From: Candidatus Dormiibacterota bacterium
GTDB lineage: Bacteria; Chloroflexota; Dormibacteria; Aeolococcales; Aeolococcaceae
Length of the DNA stretch: 44,577 nucleotides
Assembly (NCBI GenBank): GCA_036495095.1
Contig: DASXNK010000105.1
Location: 1 to 44,577 of the forward strand
Direction: 5' to 3'
The notes beneath the pieces were generated by a model. That model did not search any database. It was not told where the DNA came from and worked only from the letters and a program-made list of their open reading frames with translations. Below are positions 1 to 7,751 of the stretch, piece by piece. The position numbers and the translations under genes were made by a program. The first letter of the stretch is position 1. Every line of letters begins with the position of its first letter.

Positions 1-2
1 AC

Positions 3-89
3 CTGTACAACCATCATCGGGCCCACACCGCGCTCGGCCTCCAGGCGCCCATCTCGCGCGTCAACAACGTCCCGGCCCATTACATCTAG
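3..89 (+). pseudogene. IS481-type transposase, C-terminal end only (cut by window edge)
   Basis: The frame open from base 3 encodes a tail beginning L-Y-N-H-H-R-A-H-T-A-L-G and ending in TAG at 87-89. The YNxxRPHxALGxxPPISR-like ending is characteristic of IS481-family DDE integrase/transposases, whose rve domain finishes this way. Only about 28 residues are visible, so the element may be intact to the left or may be a remnant. I could not define the terminal inverted repeat: the element should end within a few tens of bases of the stop, before the kinase gene that terminates at 179. Confidence 0.6.
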
Positions 90-178
90 CTCTAGGGCTC
101 AACGCCCGGGAGGTCACAGTGCTCACCCGCCGGTGGCTCGGGGTCAGCCTGCCAGGTTCCGCGGCTGCTCCACACCCA

Positions 179-1534
179 TTAGGAGGCGACCGGCTCGAGC
201 ACCGGCGGGGGCGCCGCACCGGCGTCGGGCCACCAGCCCGCCGCCACCCCGGCGGCCACCGCCGCGCCGCGCGCCGCCGCCTCGCCGGTGCCGGCGCGCC
301 ACAGCGGCGCCGGCAGCCGCCGCGCCTTGGCCCGCAGCCAGGGCAGGCTGCGGGCGCCGCCGCCGACCACCAGCACCCGCTCGGCCGGCCCGGCCAGCCG
401 CTCGCAGAGGGCGGCGGCGGCGGCGGTGCGACCGGCCAGCTCCTCGAGCACGGCCCCCCACAGCTCGCCCCGGGGCGCCGGGGGGAGCGCGGGCTCCGCG
501 CCGGTGAGGACGGCGTCGACGAGGTCCGCGACCGCAAGGGTGGCGCCCTCGACCGCGGCGGCGTCGAGCTCCTGCAGCGGCGGCGAGCCGAGGGCGGCGG
601 CGACGGCGGCGAGCACCGTCCCCGACCGCGGTCCCCGGGCCAGCACCGCCCAGCCGTCGCCGTCGGGGCGCGCCGACACCGCCGCGCCCAGCTCGAGCGC
701 CCGCGCCAGGATGCCGGGGTCGAGCCGGGAGGCGCCGGGCAGGCGCCGAACCAGCGACTCGGCGGTGCCCACCGAGTCGACGAGGTCGGCGGCGCCGGCC
801 CCGCAGCCGGCGGCGGCGGCGAGGTGGTCGTGCCCCGCCGGGGTCACCGGGACGCCGATCACGAGCCCCGACCAGGCGGCGGCGGCGGCGGTCACCCGGC
901 CGGCGACGCTGCCCGCGGCGACCACCCTGGGCAGCGCCACGGCGGGCACGCCGATGGCGGCGGCGACCTCGGGCAGGTAGGCGCGGGCGGCGACGTCGTA
1001 CCAGCCGGTGCGGCTGGCCAGGCTCGGGTCGGTGACCGCGGCGCCGCCGAGGGCGTGGACGCAGAGCTCGGGGACCCCCAGCCAGCCGCCGGGGGGGTGT
1101 CCCGCCCGCTCCACCCACCAGCCCAGCTTGGCCACCGACGAGACCGTCCGCAGGCGGCGGCCGGTGCGCTCCGCCAGCGCCTCGCCGCCGCTGCGGATCA
1201 GCCGCTCGACCACGTCCTCGCCGCGGGGGTCGTACCAGGCGATCACCGGCCCCAGCGGCCGGCCGGCGGCGTCGAGGGGGGCGCCGCACTCCGCCATCCC
1301 GGCGACCCCCACCGCCGCCGCCGTGGCCCGCAGCGGCCCCAGCCGCCCGAGCACCGCCGCGACCGCGTCGAGCAGCTCGAGAACCGCCATCTCCGACCCC
1401 TCGGAGGAGGTGGCGAACGGGGTCGGGCCGGCCGCGGACGCCCGCTCCACCCCGGCCGCGTCGATGAGCACCGCCTTGATCCGGGTGGTGCCGACATCGA
1501 GCCCGAGGAGGGTCTCGGGGGGCTGATTGGGCAT
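179..1534 (-). CDS. FGGY-family carbohydrate kinase
   Basis: A sugar/polyol kinase of the FGGY (xylulokinase/glycerokinase) superfamily, transferring the ATP gamma-phosphate to an unidentified sugar in the cytoplasm. The N-terminus has the phosphate-1 motif GLDVGTTRIKAVLID. The mid-protein GHDH supplies the likely catalytic Asp, and a late VVGGGARSLPWL segment matches the adenosine-binding motif. At about 451 aa it is slightly short for the family (usually 480-520 aa). I use ATG at 1534; a GTG at 1558 adds eight residues and cannot be excluded, since neither has a convincing Shine-Dalgarno. It stands alone next to an IS remnant, with no transporter or isomerase to suggest the substrate. Confidence 0.8.
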   Translation of the reverse strand: MPNQPPETLLGLDVGTTRIKAVLIDAAGVERASAAGPTPFATSSEGSEMAVLELLDAVAAVLGRLGPLRATAAAVGVAGMAECGAPLDAAGRPLGPVIAWYDPRGEDVVERLIRSGGEALAERTGRRLRTVSSVAKLGWWVERAGHPPGGWLGVPELCVHALGGAAVTDPSLASRTGWYDVAARAYLPEVAAAIGVPAVALPRVVAAGSVAGRVTAAAAAWSGLVIGVPVTPAGHDHLAAAAGCGAGAADLVDSVGTAESLVRRLPGASRLDPGILARALELGAAVSARPDGDGWAVLARGPRSGTVLAAVAAALGSPPLQELDAAAVEGATLAVADLVDAVLTGAEPALPPAPRGELWGAVLEELAGRTAAAAALCERLAGPAERVLVVGGGARSLPWLRAKARRLPAPLWRAGTGEAAARGAAVAAGVAAGWWPDAGAAPPPVLEPVAS

Positions 1535-1690
1535 CGGGACACAGTCGCACGCGGCCACCTCTGGGCGCCATGCCCATGGGGTTCGAATCGGCGCAAGTCT
1601 CGTCCGCCACCTTCCGTTCTCTCTACACGGGCAGCGCCGCCCGACCGCCCGGCGGGGTGCGGCTCAGCACACAGGGGCTTGGGGAACGAC

Positions 1691-1924
1691 ATGGCAGCGC
1701 CACAACGCCGCACCACAGTGACCGTCACCGACGGGGCCGGAACCGCTCCCGGCGCCCCCTCCACCACGCTCGCCCAGTGGCTCGTCAACGTCAACGAGGA
1801 CGACGAGATCCGCCGCTACTCGACCGGCGTCACCCTCTGGCGGCTGATCGGGGACGCCGAGCGCCGCGCCGTCGTCGCCCAGCGCCTGGAGTCCGCCCTG
1901 CTGCTGCTGCAGCGGGCCGCCTAG
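1691..1924 (+). CDS. Small hypothetical protein (77 aa)
   Basis: ATG at 1691 is preceded by a GGGGAA stretch that can act as ribosome binding site. The product is 77 aa. Its N-terminal half is Thr/Ala/Pro-rich, and its C-terminal half is predicted helical and mixed-charge (NVNEDDEIRRYSTGVTLWRL, ending in a Leu-rich stretch and QRAA). There is no signal peptide, membrane segment or recognisable domain. Codon use is like the neighbours. A longer overlapping reading frame on this strand is a GC-rich shadow. I do not recognise a family; the call rests on start context and on composition unlike random frames. Confidence 0.45.
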   Translation: MAAPQRRTTVTVTDGAGTAPGAPSTTLAQWLVNVNEDDEIRRYSTGVTLWRLIGDAERRAVVAQRLESALLLLQRAA

Positions 1925-1972
1925 CCCACCCGGCGGGGCGCGGGGGCGAGCCCGACCTCCCCACCCCGCGCC

Positions 1973-2021
1973 GGCATCCATCCGGCGTTCATCCTGCGTT
2001 CAGTCCACTCGGTCAGTTCAC
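1973..2021 (+). promoter_or_regulatory. PHO-box-like 11-nt direct repeats upstream of sqdB
   Basis: GTTCATCCTGC (1987-1997) is followed without a gap by GTTCAGTCCAC (1998-2008). A weaker, in-phase unit with a TCCA core lies upstream (1973-1983) and a slightly out-of-phase GGTCAGTTCAC lies downstream (2011-2021). Tandem 11-nt units starting GTTCA match the architecture of PhoP/PhoB-type boxes in actinobacteria. That the regulator is PhoP is inference. Confidence 0.5.
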
Positions 2022-2040
2022 AAGCGCGGCGGGCAGCCTG

Positions 2041-2046
2041 TACCCT
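2041..2046 (+). promoter_or_regulatory. Candidate -10 element (TACCCT), near-leaderless sqdB start
   Basis: TACCCT fits the TANNNT consensus and ends 7 nt before the sqdB ATG at 2054. The mRNA would therefore begin at or very near the start codon, as in the leaderless transcripts common in high-GC Gram-positives. There is no good Shine-Dalgarno in the gap. Confidence 0.4.
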
Positions 2047-2053
2047 GCCGGGG

Positions 2054-3316
2054 ATGCGCATCCTCGTCCTCGGAGCCGACGGCTACCTGGGGTGGCCCAC
2101 CGCCCTGCATCTCTCCGCCCGCGGCCACGACGTGGTGGCGGCCGACAGCCTCGTCCGGCGTCGCTGGGACCGGGCCTGCGGCACCCACAGCCTGGTGCCG
2201 GTGTCGACCATGCCCCGGCGGGTCGAGCGCTGGGAGGCGGAGAGCGGGCGCCGCATCCGCTGGCAGCGGCTCGACGTCTGCGACCTCCAGGCGCTGCGCT
2301 CGCTGATCGCCGCCGAGGCCCCCGAGGCGGTGGTGCACTTCGCCGAGCAGCGCTCCGCCCCCTACTCGATGATCAGCGCGAGCCACGCGATCGAGACCCA
2401 GGTCAACAACGTGGTCGGCACCCTCAACCTCCTGTTCGCGCTCCGCGACGTCGCCCCCGACTGCCACCTGGTGAAGCTCGGCACCATGGGCGAGTACGGC
2501 ACCCCGAACATCGACATCGAGGAGGGGTTCATCGACATCGAGCACAACGGCCGGCGCGACCGGCTGCCCTTCCCGAAGCGGCCGGGGTCGTTCTACCACC
2601 TCTCCAAGGTGCACGACAGCCACAACATCGAGTTCACCTGCCGGGCCTGGGGGCTGCGCGCCACCGACCTCAACCAGGGCGTGGTCTACGGCCTGTCCAC
2701 GCCGGAGAGCGACCTCCACCCGACCCTGGCGACCCGCTTCGACTACGACGACATCTGGGGCACGGCGCTCAACCGCTTCTGCACCCAGGCGGCGATCGGC
2801 CATCCCATCACGGTGTACGGGCGCGGCGGCCAGACCCGTGGCTTCATCGACATCCGCGACACGGTGCGCTGCGTCGAGCTGGCCGCGCTCAACCCGGCGG
2901 CGCCCGGCGAGTTCCGGGTGTTCAACCAGTTCACCGAGCAGTTCAGCATCCTCGACCTCGCCCACCGGGTGCAGGCGGCCCGCCAGGCCCACGGGCTCGA
3001 CACCACCGTCGCCCACCTCCCCAACCCGCGCACCGAGCTCGAGGAGCACTACTACAACGCCCGTCACCAGAAGCTCGTCGACCTCGGGCTCGAGCCCCAC
3101 CTGCTGGAGCAGACGCTGATCGACACCGTGATCACCCGGGTCGAGCGGATGCGCTCACGGGTGCGTCCGGGGCTGTTCGCGCCGCGGGTCGACTGGCGGG
3201 CGCGCGAGCAGGCGTTCAGCGAGGCCGGCCACCTCAGCGCCGGGCGCAGCGCCCGCGGCCTCGTCGGCCGCCACACCAGCCACCGCCAGGCCACTGCGCG
3301 AGTGGCCGCCCGGTAG
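2054..3316 (+). CDS. sqdB: UDP-sulfoquinovose synthase (SqdB/SQD1 family)
   Basis: An NAD-dependent extended SDR that converts UDP-glucose plus sulfite to UDP-sulfoquinovose, donor of the sulfonated headgroup of SQDG or of sulfoquinovose-bearing glycans. The Rossmann motif GADGYLGWPTALHLS is nearly that of plant SQD1 (GGDGYCGWATALYLS). The family signature GTMGEYGTPNIDIEEG gives catalytic T144-M145, and the YxxxK pair is Y181/K185 (FYHLSK). The substrate-loop segments NQGVVYG and GRGGQTRGFIDIRDT are also present. Length (420 aa) is normal. ATG 2054 is chosen because the Rossmann motif begins within seven residues. The gene converges on a GT2 with a 5-bp gap. No SqdX-type sulfolipid transferase is adjacent. 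Confidence 0.93.
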   Translation: MRILVLGADGYLGWPTALHLSARGHDVVAADSLVRRRWDRACGTHSLVPVSTMPRRVERWEAESGRRIRWQRLDVCDLQALRSLIAAEAPEAVVHFAEQRSAPYSMISASHAIETQVNNVVGTLNLLFALRDVAPDCHLVKLGTMGEYGTPNIDIEEGFIDIEHNGRRDRLPFPKRPGSFYHLSKVHDSHNIEFTCRAWGLRATDLNQGVVYGLSTPESDLHPTLATRFDYDDIWGTALNRFCTQAAIGHPITVYGRGGQTRGFIDIRDTVRCVELAALNPAAPGEFRVFNQFTEQFSILDLAHRVQAARQAHGLDTTVAHLPNPRTELEEHYYNARHQKLVDLGLEPHLLEQTLIDTVITRVERMRSRVRPGLFAPRVDWRAREQAFSEAGHLSAGRSARGLVGRHTSHRQATARVAAR

Positions 3317-3320
3317 GCGG

Positions 3321-3344
3321 GTTACCGCCAGCGCTGACGGTAAC
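3321..3344. terminator. Hairpin between convergent sqdB and GT2 genes
   Basis: The 7-bp perfect inverted repeat GTTACCG (3321-3327) / CGGTAAC (3338-3344) has further pairing across a GCGC loop. It lies just past the sqdB stop and overlaps the last codons of the convergent GT2 gene. It has no long T tract, so its role as a bidirectional terminator is only plausible. Confidence 0.35.
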
Positions 3345-4050
3345 GCATGAGCTCGCGGATCGCCCGGAGCACCGCTCGCGGACGCGCCCCGGAGCGGCGG
3401 CCGAGCTCGCGGGGATGATGCGGCACCGGCACCTGGGCGGTCCGCCACCCGTCGCGCCGGGCCTTGCAGAAGAGCTCGGCGTTGATCAGCGCGCTGTGCG
3501 ACTCGAGGTCGATGGAGCGGAGGAAGTCGGTGCGCATCAGCTTGAGGGCGCAGTCGACGTCGCGCACCCGCAACCCGTAGAGCAGCCGCAGGGCGACGTT
3601 GAAGACCCCGCTCACCACCGAGCGCACCGCCGCGTCCTGGCGCTGGCGACGCCAGCCGGCCACCAGGGCGGCGCCGCCGAGCAGGTCGGGCACCAGGAGG
3701 GCGAGGTCGGCGACGTCGAACTGCCCGTCGGCGTCGGTGAAGGCGGTGTACTCCATCCGGGCGGCGCGCAGCCCGTCGGCCACGCTGATGCCGTAGCCGC
3801 TCTTGCGGGGGTGGCGGATGACCCGCACCTCGAGCCCGATCTCGCCGCCGAGGCGCTCGGCGAGCTCGCCGCCGCCGTCGGTGCTGCCGTCGTCGACCAG
3901 CACCACCTCGACCCGCCGGGCGATGCCGGGGAGCACCTCGGCGGCGCGGGGGAGCAGCCGGCGCAGGCTCTCCGCCTCGTTGTGGGCGGGCATCACCAGG
4001 GTGAGGCTGCTCAGCCTCTGGAGGTCGGGGAGGACCGCCGTCACCGCCAT
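3322..4050 (-). CDS. GT2 glycosyltransferase, DPM1/polyprenyl-phosphate-sugar synthase-like
   Basis: A 242-aa soluble family-2 transferase. The nucleotide-binding start LTLVMPAHNEAESL is followed by VEVVLVDDGSTDGG, and the metal-binding FTDADGQFD supplies the DxD. The segment VRDVDCALKLMRTDF is typical of DPM1-like enzymes that load polyprenyl phosphate with hexose. It lacks the C-terminal membrane helices of GtrB-type proteins. ATG 4050 was chosen because the catalytic core begins about 15 residues later. It is divergent from the ArnT-like gene, with only 24 bp between the starts, so the two probably share a promoter region. I infer that it makes a lipid-linked sugar donor for that membrane transferase; the sugar is unknown. 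Confidence 0.82.
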   Translation of the reverse strand: MAVTAVLPDLQRLSSLTLVMPAHNEAESLRRLLPRAAEVLPGIARRVEVVLVDDGSTDGGGELAERLGGEIGLEVRVIRHPRKSGYGISVADGLRAARMEYTAFTDADGQFDVADLALLVPDLLGGAALVAGWRRQRQDAAVRSVVSGVFNVALRLLYGLRVRDVDCALKLMRTDFLRSIDLESHSALINAELFCKARRDGWRTAQVPVPHHPRELGRRSGARPRAVLRAIRELMRYRQRWR

Positions 4051-4074
4051 GCAGCCCTGGATGATAGGTGGCCC

Positions 4075-5625
4075 ATGGCACCTCACCGCCGGACCGGCCC
4101 CCTCGCCTGGGGGCTGGGGCTGCTCGTCCTGCTCCGGCTCCCCTCGTTCTTCGAGCCCCCCTGGTACACCGACGAGGCGGGGTACACCACGGCGGCCCGC
4201 AGCCTGCTGCAGGGGCGGTCGCTGTACTCGGAGATCTGGTCGAACAAGCCGCCGCTGCAGACCTGGACGGTGGCGCTCACCGTCCGCCTGCTGGGCACCT
4301 CGGAGGCTGCGCTGCACACCCTCACGCTGATCGCCGGGGCGCTCACCGTCGCTGCCGTCGCCCACGCCGCCCGGCGGCTGACCTCCCCGAGGCGGGCGCT
4401 GGCGGCGGTGCTCGGCACCGCGCTCCTGCTCGGGGTGCCGATCACCGGCGCCCAGCTGGCCGTCCCCGACAGCCTGCTCTGCGCCGCCACCACCTGGGCG
4501 GGCGCGCTGCTCATCCCCCGGCTCGCCGGGGTGACCCCGGCGGCGGCCGCCCGCTCCTGGCCGGTGGTGGTGGGGGTCCTGGCGGCGATCGGGATCGCCT
4601 TCCAGCAGACCGCGGTGGCCGACGCCGCCGTGTTCGGGCTGATGATCCTGCTCAGCCCGCGCGCCGGCCGCCGTGACCTGCTGGTCTACTGCGCCACCGT
4701 GGTGGCGCTCACCGGGGCGTGGGTGGCGGCCTACGCGGCGCTGGCCGGGCCCCACCGCCTCGGCTTCGCCCTGCTCGGCTTCTACGGCCAGTACAGCGCC
4801 GACGCGCTGCCCACCACCACCGCCGAGCGGGTCCTCCACGCGGTGCTGCTGGCGCTCGCGCCCGGGCTGCTCACCGCCGGCGCCTGGCTCAGCCGGCGCT
4901 CCGCGCGTCCCCTGTGGATGCTCTGGCTCTGGGCGGGCGCGACCCTGCTCGTCCCCGCCGCCGCCCACCAGCCCTACGCCCACCTGCTCACCCCCTCGAT
5001 CCCGCCGCTGATGCTCGCCCTCGCCGCCGGGCTGCGCCTGCCCTCGGTGCGGCGGCTGCGCTCGGGCGCGGCGGCGCGCTTCGCCCCGCTCGCCGCGGGG
5101 GCGGTGCTCGCCGGGGCGCAGGCGAGCGTGACCGGGCTCGACTGGGACCCGCTGGGGCTCGCCGGGGTCCAGAGCCCGGCGCCCACCCTGGGGACCTACT
5201 ACATGGGCGGGCTGCGCACCCTGCTGGGCCGGGAGGACCGGGTCACCTGGACCACCGACTTCGACGACAAGGTGCTCGCCGACGCCCGCTCCAGCGCCTG
5301 GATCCGCGCCCACGGCTGGTCGGGCCACCGGGCGGTGCTGTGGAGCTCGGACGCCTGGCCGTACATCCTCGCCGACCTCCCCCTGCTCCTCCCCACGGCG
5401 CCGATCTACAACGACATCGTCCTCGCCGGCTCGCACCAGGCGCTGGTGGCGCAGGTCGCCGCCCTCGACCCCGAGGTCATCCTCAGCCAGGACTTCGACC
5501 TGGTCGTGTTCCCGGAGGTCTCCACGCTGCTGGAGCGCCGCTACCGGCAGGTGTTCGCCGACTTTCCCGACGCGGTGTGGATTCGCAGCGATCTGCCCGA
5601 CACGGCGCCCCGGCAGATGCCATGA
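4075..5625 (+). CDS. ArnT/PMT-like membrane glycosyltransferase (GT39/GT83 type)
   Basis: This 516-aa multi-pass protein has the hallmark first periplasmic loop after TM1, with acidic residues at WYTDEAGYTTAARSLLQG and the motif IWSNKPPLQTW, as in ArnT/PMT and PF13231 enzymes that use polyprenyl-phosphate sugars. About ten hydrophobic helices follow, then a roughly 130-aa extracytoplasmic domain. The C-terminal segments RAVLWSSDAWPYILADLPLLL and PEVSTLLERRYRQVF look like a soluble sensor/acceptor domain of this family. AGGTGG lies 5 nt before ATG 4075. The acceptor (lipid, glycan or protein) is unknown. It pairs functionally with the divergent GT2 and overlaps nothing; the hydrolase gene follows after 10 bp. 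Confidence 0.8.
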   Translation: MAPHRRTGPLAWGLGLLVLLRLPSFFEPPWYTDEAGYTTAARSLLQGRSLYSEIWSNKPPLQTWTVALTVRLLGTSEAALHTLTLIAGALTVAAVAHAARRLTSPRRALAAVLGTALLLGVPITGAQLAVPDSLLCAATTWAGALLIPRLAGVTPAAAARSWPVVVGVLAAIGIAFQQTAVADAAVFGLMILLSPRAGRRDLLVYCATVVALTGAWVAAYAALAGPHRLGFALLGFYGQYSADALPTTTAERVLHAVLLALAPGLLTAGAWLSRRSARPLWMLWLWAGATLLVPAAAHQPYAHLLTPSIPPLMLALAAGLRLPSVRRLRSGAAARFAPLAAGAVLAGAQASVTGLDWDPLGLAGVQSPAPTLGTYYMGGLRTLLGREDRVTWTTDFDDKVLADARSSAWIRAHGWSGHRAVLWSSDAWPYILADLPLLLPTAPIYNDIVLAGSHQALVAQVAALDPEVILSQDFDLVVFPEVSTLLERRYRQVFADFPDAVWIRSDLPDTAPRQMP

Positions 5626-5635
5626 TGGGGCCGCG

Positions 5636-7720
5636 GTGGGCGCGGTTCTCCGGAAGTCGCGGCGTCACCGGCGGGCGCTCCTGGTGCTGCTCGCCGTGGG
5701 AATGGCCGTGCCCGTGCCCGTGGCCGCCCACCTCTCGCCGCTGCCCGGCCTCCGCCACGGCGGCAGCCTCGCCTCGGTCGAGCGGCTGCTGACCCCCGAC
5801 GACGGCGCCCTCCACCTGACCGAGCCCGGCTACCGGCTCGCCTACGAGCCCCACGGCGGCCGGGTCACGGTGGCCACGCTCGCCGGCCGCGAGTACGTCG
5901 ACTTCCCGCTGGCGATGACGGCGGCGGGGCTGCGTCCGCCGCCGCACAGCCGGCTGGTGGGCCGCCGCTTCGCGGCGCAGTTCGAGAGCCGCCTGCTCGC
6001 CGCCGACGGGCGGGTGCTCGAGGAGGCGCTGCTGGAGCCCTCACGGGACAGCTTCACGGTGCGCTTCGCCGCCCGTCCGGAGCTGCTCGGCGGCGGGTCG
6101 CCGCGCTTCTTCCACGACGGCGCCGGCGGAATCGACCTCGCCGCGGTCACCGCCGGCTACACCCCCGACCCGACCCGGCCGGCCGGGTCCGCCCTGCCGG
6201 TGACCGGCATCGCCGGACGCACGCCCTTCGCCCCTCCGCCCTACCAGATCCAGCTGGGCACCACGCCGGGCTGGGTGGGGTTCGGCCTCGTCGAGGTTCC
6301 CTCCGCCACCACCATGCGGCTGACCGCCGGCGGCGGGATCGACGTCGACTACCCGCCGGCCCTGGTGAGCCGGGGGGGCGACCTCGGCGCCGGCCCCGCG
6401 GTGAACGGGCTGGTGCGCTTCCCCGCGTTCGTGGTGACCCTCGCGGCCGACCCGCTGAGCGGCCTCCGCGCCTACCACGACGCTCTCAGCGGGCAGGGGC
6501 TGTCCGCCTCCGCGGCCCCGCCGGGGAGCCGGCCGGGGTGGTGGTCGCGCCCGCTGGTCGACACCTGGGGCGAGCAGATGGCGACCGGCTCGGCGCGGAC
6601 CAGCCCCCGCTACACCGCGGACTGGGTGCGCCAGTTCGTCACCGAGTGGCGGCGGCACTTCGGCCCCGGCCCGGTCACGGTGATCATCGACTCCCGCTGG
6701 CAGGCGCGGATCGGCGACCCCGAGCCCGACCCGGTGCGCTTCGGCGGGGCCGCGGGGATGCGCCAGCTGGTCGACGAGCTCCATGCCCAGGGAGACCGGG
6801 TGGTGCTCTGGTGGCCGATGTGGGCACGCAACCTGGTGCGCTTCCCGCCGACCACCAGCGCCTTCCGCAGCGGCGCGCCCCCGGAGCAGGTCGTCGACCC
6901 CACCGGCCCCGGCTTCGAGGAGACCACCCGCGCGGCGATGGCCACCCTGCTGGGCACCGGCCCGGGTCAGCTCGGAGCCGACGGGCTCAAGCTCGACTGG
7001 TGCTACGACATCCCGCTCTCCCTCGCCGACGCGGGGCTGGGCTGGGGAGCCGCCGCGCTCTACCGCTACCTCGCGACGATCCACTCGGCCGCCCACGCGG
7101 TGCGGCCCGACGCCCTCGTCGACGCCAGCGCGGCCGCCCCGCAGTTCGCCGCCGTCACCGACGCGGTGCGCCTCTACGACGCCTGGAGCGAGGCCGACTG
7201 GAACCGCCGCGCCGGGGTGGTGAGCGCCGCCGTCCCGGACACCCTCATCGACGGCGACGGCTTCCAGACGACGGCGGCGAACCTCGTCGCCCACGCCGTC
7301 TCCAGCACCGTCTACGGCACCCCCGCGGTGTACTTCGCCACCCGGCTGATGGACGGCCGGGCGATCCCGCCGGCGCTCGCCGCCGAGGTGGGCACCCTGG
7401 TCGCGCTCAGCCCCGACAAGGGGCAGGGCCGGCCCCGCTGGCTGGGTGGCGGCGACTGGGAGTACGTCACCGGCTCGGCCCGGCAGGCGCGCAGCTTCGG
7501 CGGCGGCACCGGGCTGGTGGTCTGGCGCAGCGCCGGCTGCGGCACCGCGCTGGCCACCGCCGGCGGCCGGATCGCGCTGCCGCTGCGCGCCCCCGCCGGG
7601 GTGGTGGTGCGCGACCCCGGCGGCCACCCGGTCGCCGCCCAGCGCGTCCCTGCCGGCCTCAGCCTGGTCCTCGCGGCGGGCCGCCCGTATACCCTGCAGC
7701 GAGCCGGAGCCAGCTGCTGA
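5636..7720 (+). CDS. Secreted clan GH-D glycoside hydrolase (GH31/GH36-like)
   Basis: A 694-aa protein with an N-terminal hydrophobic segment (RRALLVLLAVGMAVPVPVAAHL), read as a signal peptide or anchor. An N-terminal beta-sandwich of about 280 aa precedes a (beta/alpha)8 barrel. The strand ADGLKLDWCYDIP contains the likely nucleophile Asp in the KxD motif of alpha-galactosidase/alpha-glucosidase-type enzymes. A later Asp in AAVTDAVRLYDAW sits where the acid/base is expected. VVLWWPMW and TWGEQMA line the predicted active site. The start is GTG 5636, 10 bp after the preceding stop; upstream ATGs are out of frame. Substrate is unknown. A sulfoquinovosidase is tempting beside sqdB, but I do not see the defining YihQ-type motifs. 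Confidence 0.72.
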   Translation: MGAVLRKSRRHRRALLVLLAVGMAVPVPVAAHLSPLPGLRHGGSLASVERLLTPDDGALHLTEPGYRLAYEPHGGRVTVATLAGREYVDFPLAMTAAGLRPPPHSRLVGRRFAAQFESRLLAADGRVLEEALLEPSRDSFTVRFAARPELLGGGSPRFFHDGAGGIDLAAVTAGYTPDPTRPAGSALPVTGIAGRTPFAPPPYQIQLGTTPGWVGFGLVEVPSATTMRLTAGGGIDVDYPPALVSRGGDLGAGPAVNGLVRFPAFVVTLAADPLSGLRAYHDALSGQGLSASAAPPGSRPGWWSRPLVDTWGEQMATGSARTSPRYTADWVRQFVTEWRRHFGPGPVTVIIDSRWQARIGDPEPDPVRFGGAAGMRQLVDELHAQGDRVVLWWPMWARNLVRFPPTTSAFRSGAPPEQVVDPTGPGFEETTRAAMATLLGTGPGQLGADGLKLDWCYDIPLSLADAGLGWGAAALYRYLATIHSAAHAVRPDALVDASAAAPQFAAVTDAVRLYDAWSEADWNRRAGVVSAAVPDTLIDGDGFQTTAANLVAHAVSSTVYGTPAVYFATRLMDGRAIPPALAAEVGTLVALSPDKGQGRPRWLGGGDWEYVTGSARQARSFGGGTGLVVWRSAGCGTALATAGGRIALPLRAPAGVVVRDPGGHPVAAQRVPAGLSLVLAAGRPYTLQRAGASC

Positions 7721-7751
7721 CCGGGCCAACGACGGGAGGCCAGCCAGACCC

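Noticed and set aside
1575-1600. tRNA-like T-arm GGTTCGAATC
   Set aside because: The T-stem bases do not pair and no acceptor, D or anticodon arm can be placed; isolated 10-mer.
5636-7720. Sulfoquinovosidase (YihQ-like) identity for the GH-D hydrolase
   Set aside because: The neighbourhood is suggestive, but the sequence around the nucleophile and the sulfonate-binding residues of YihQ could not be recognised.
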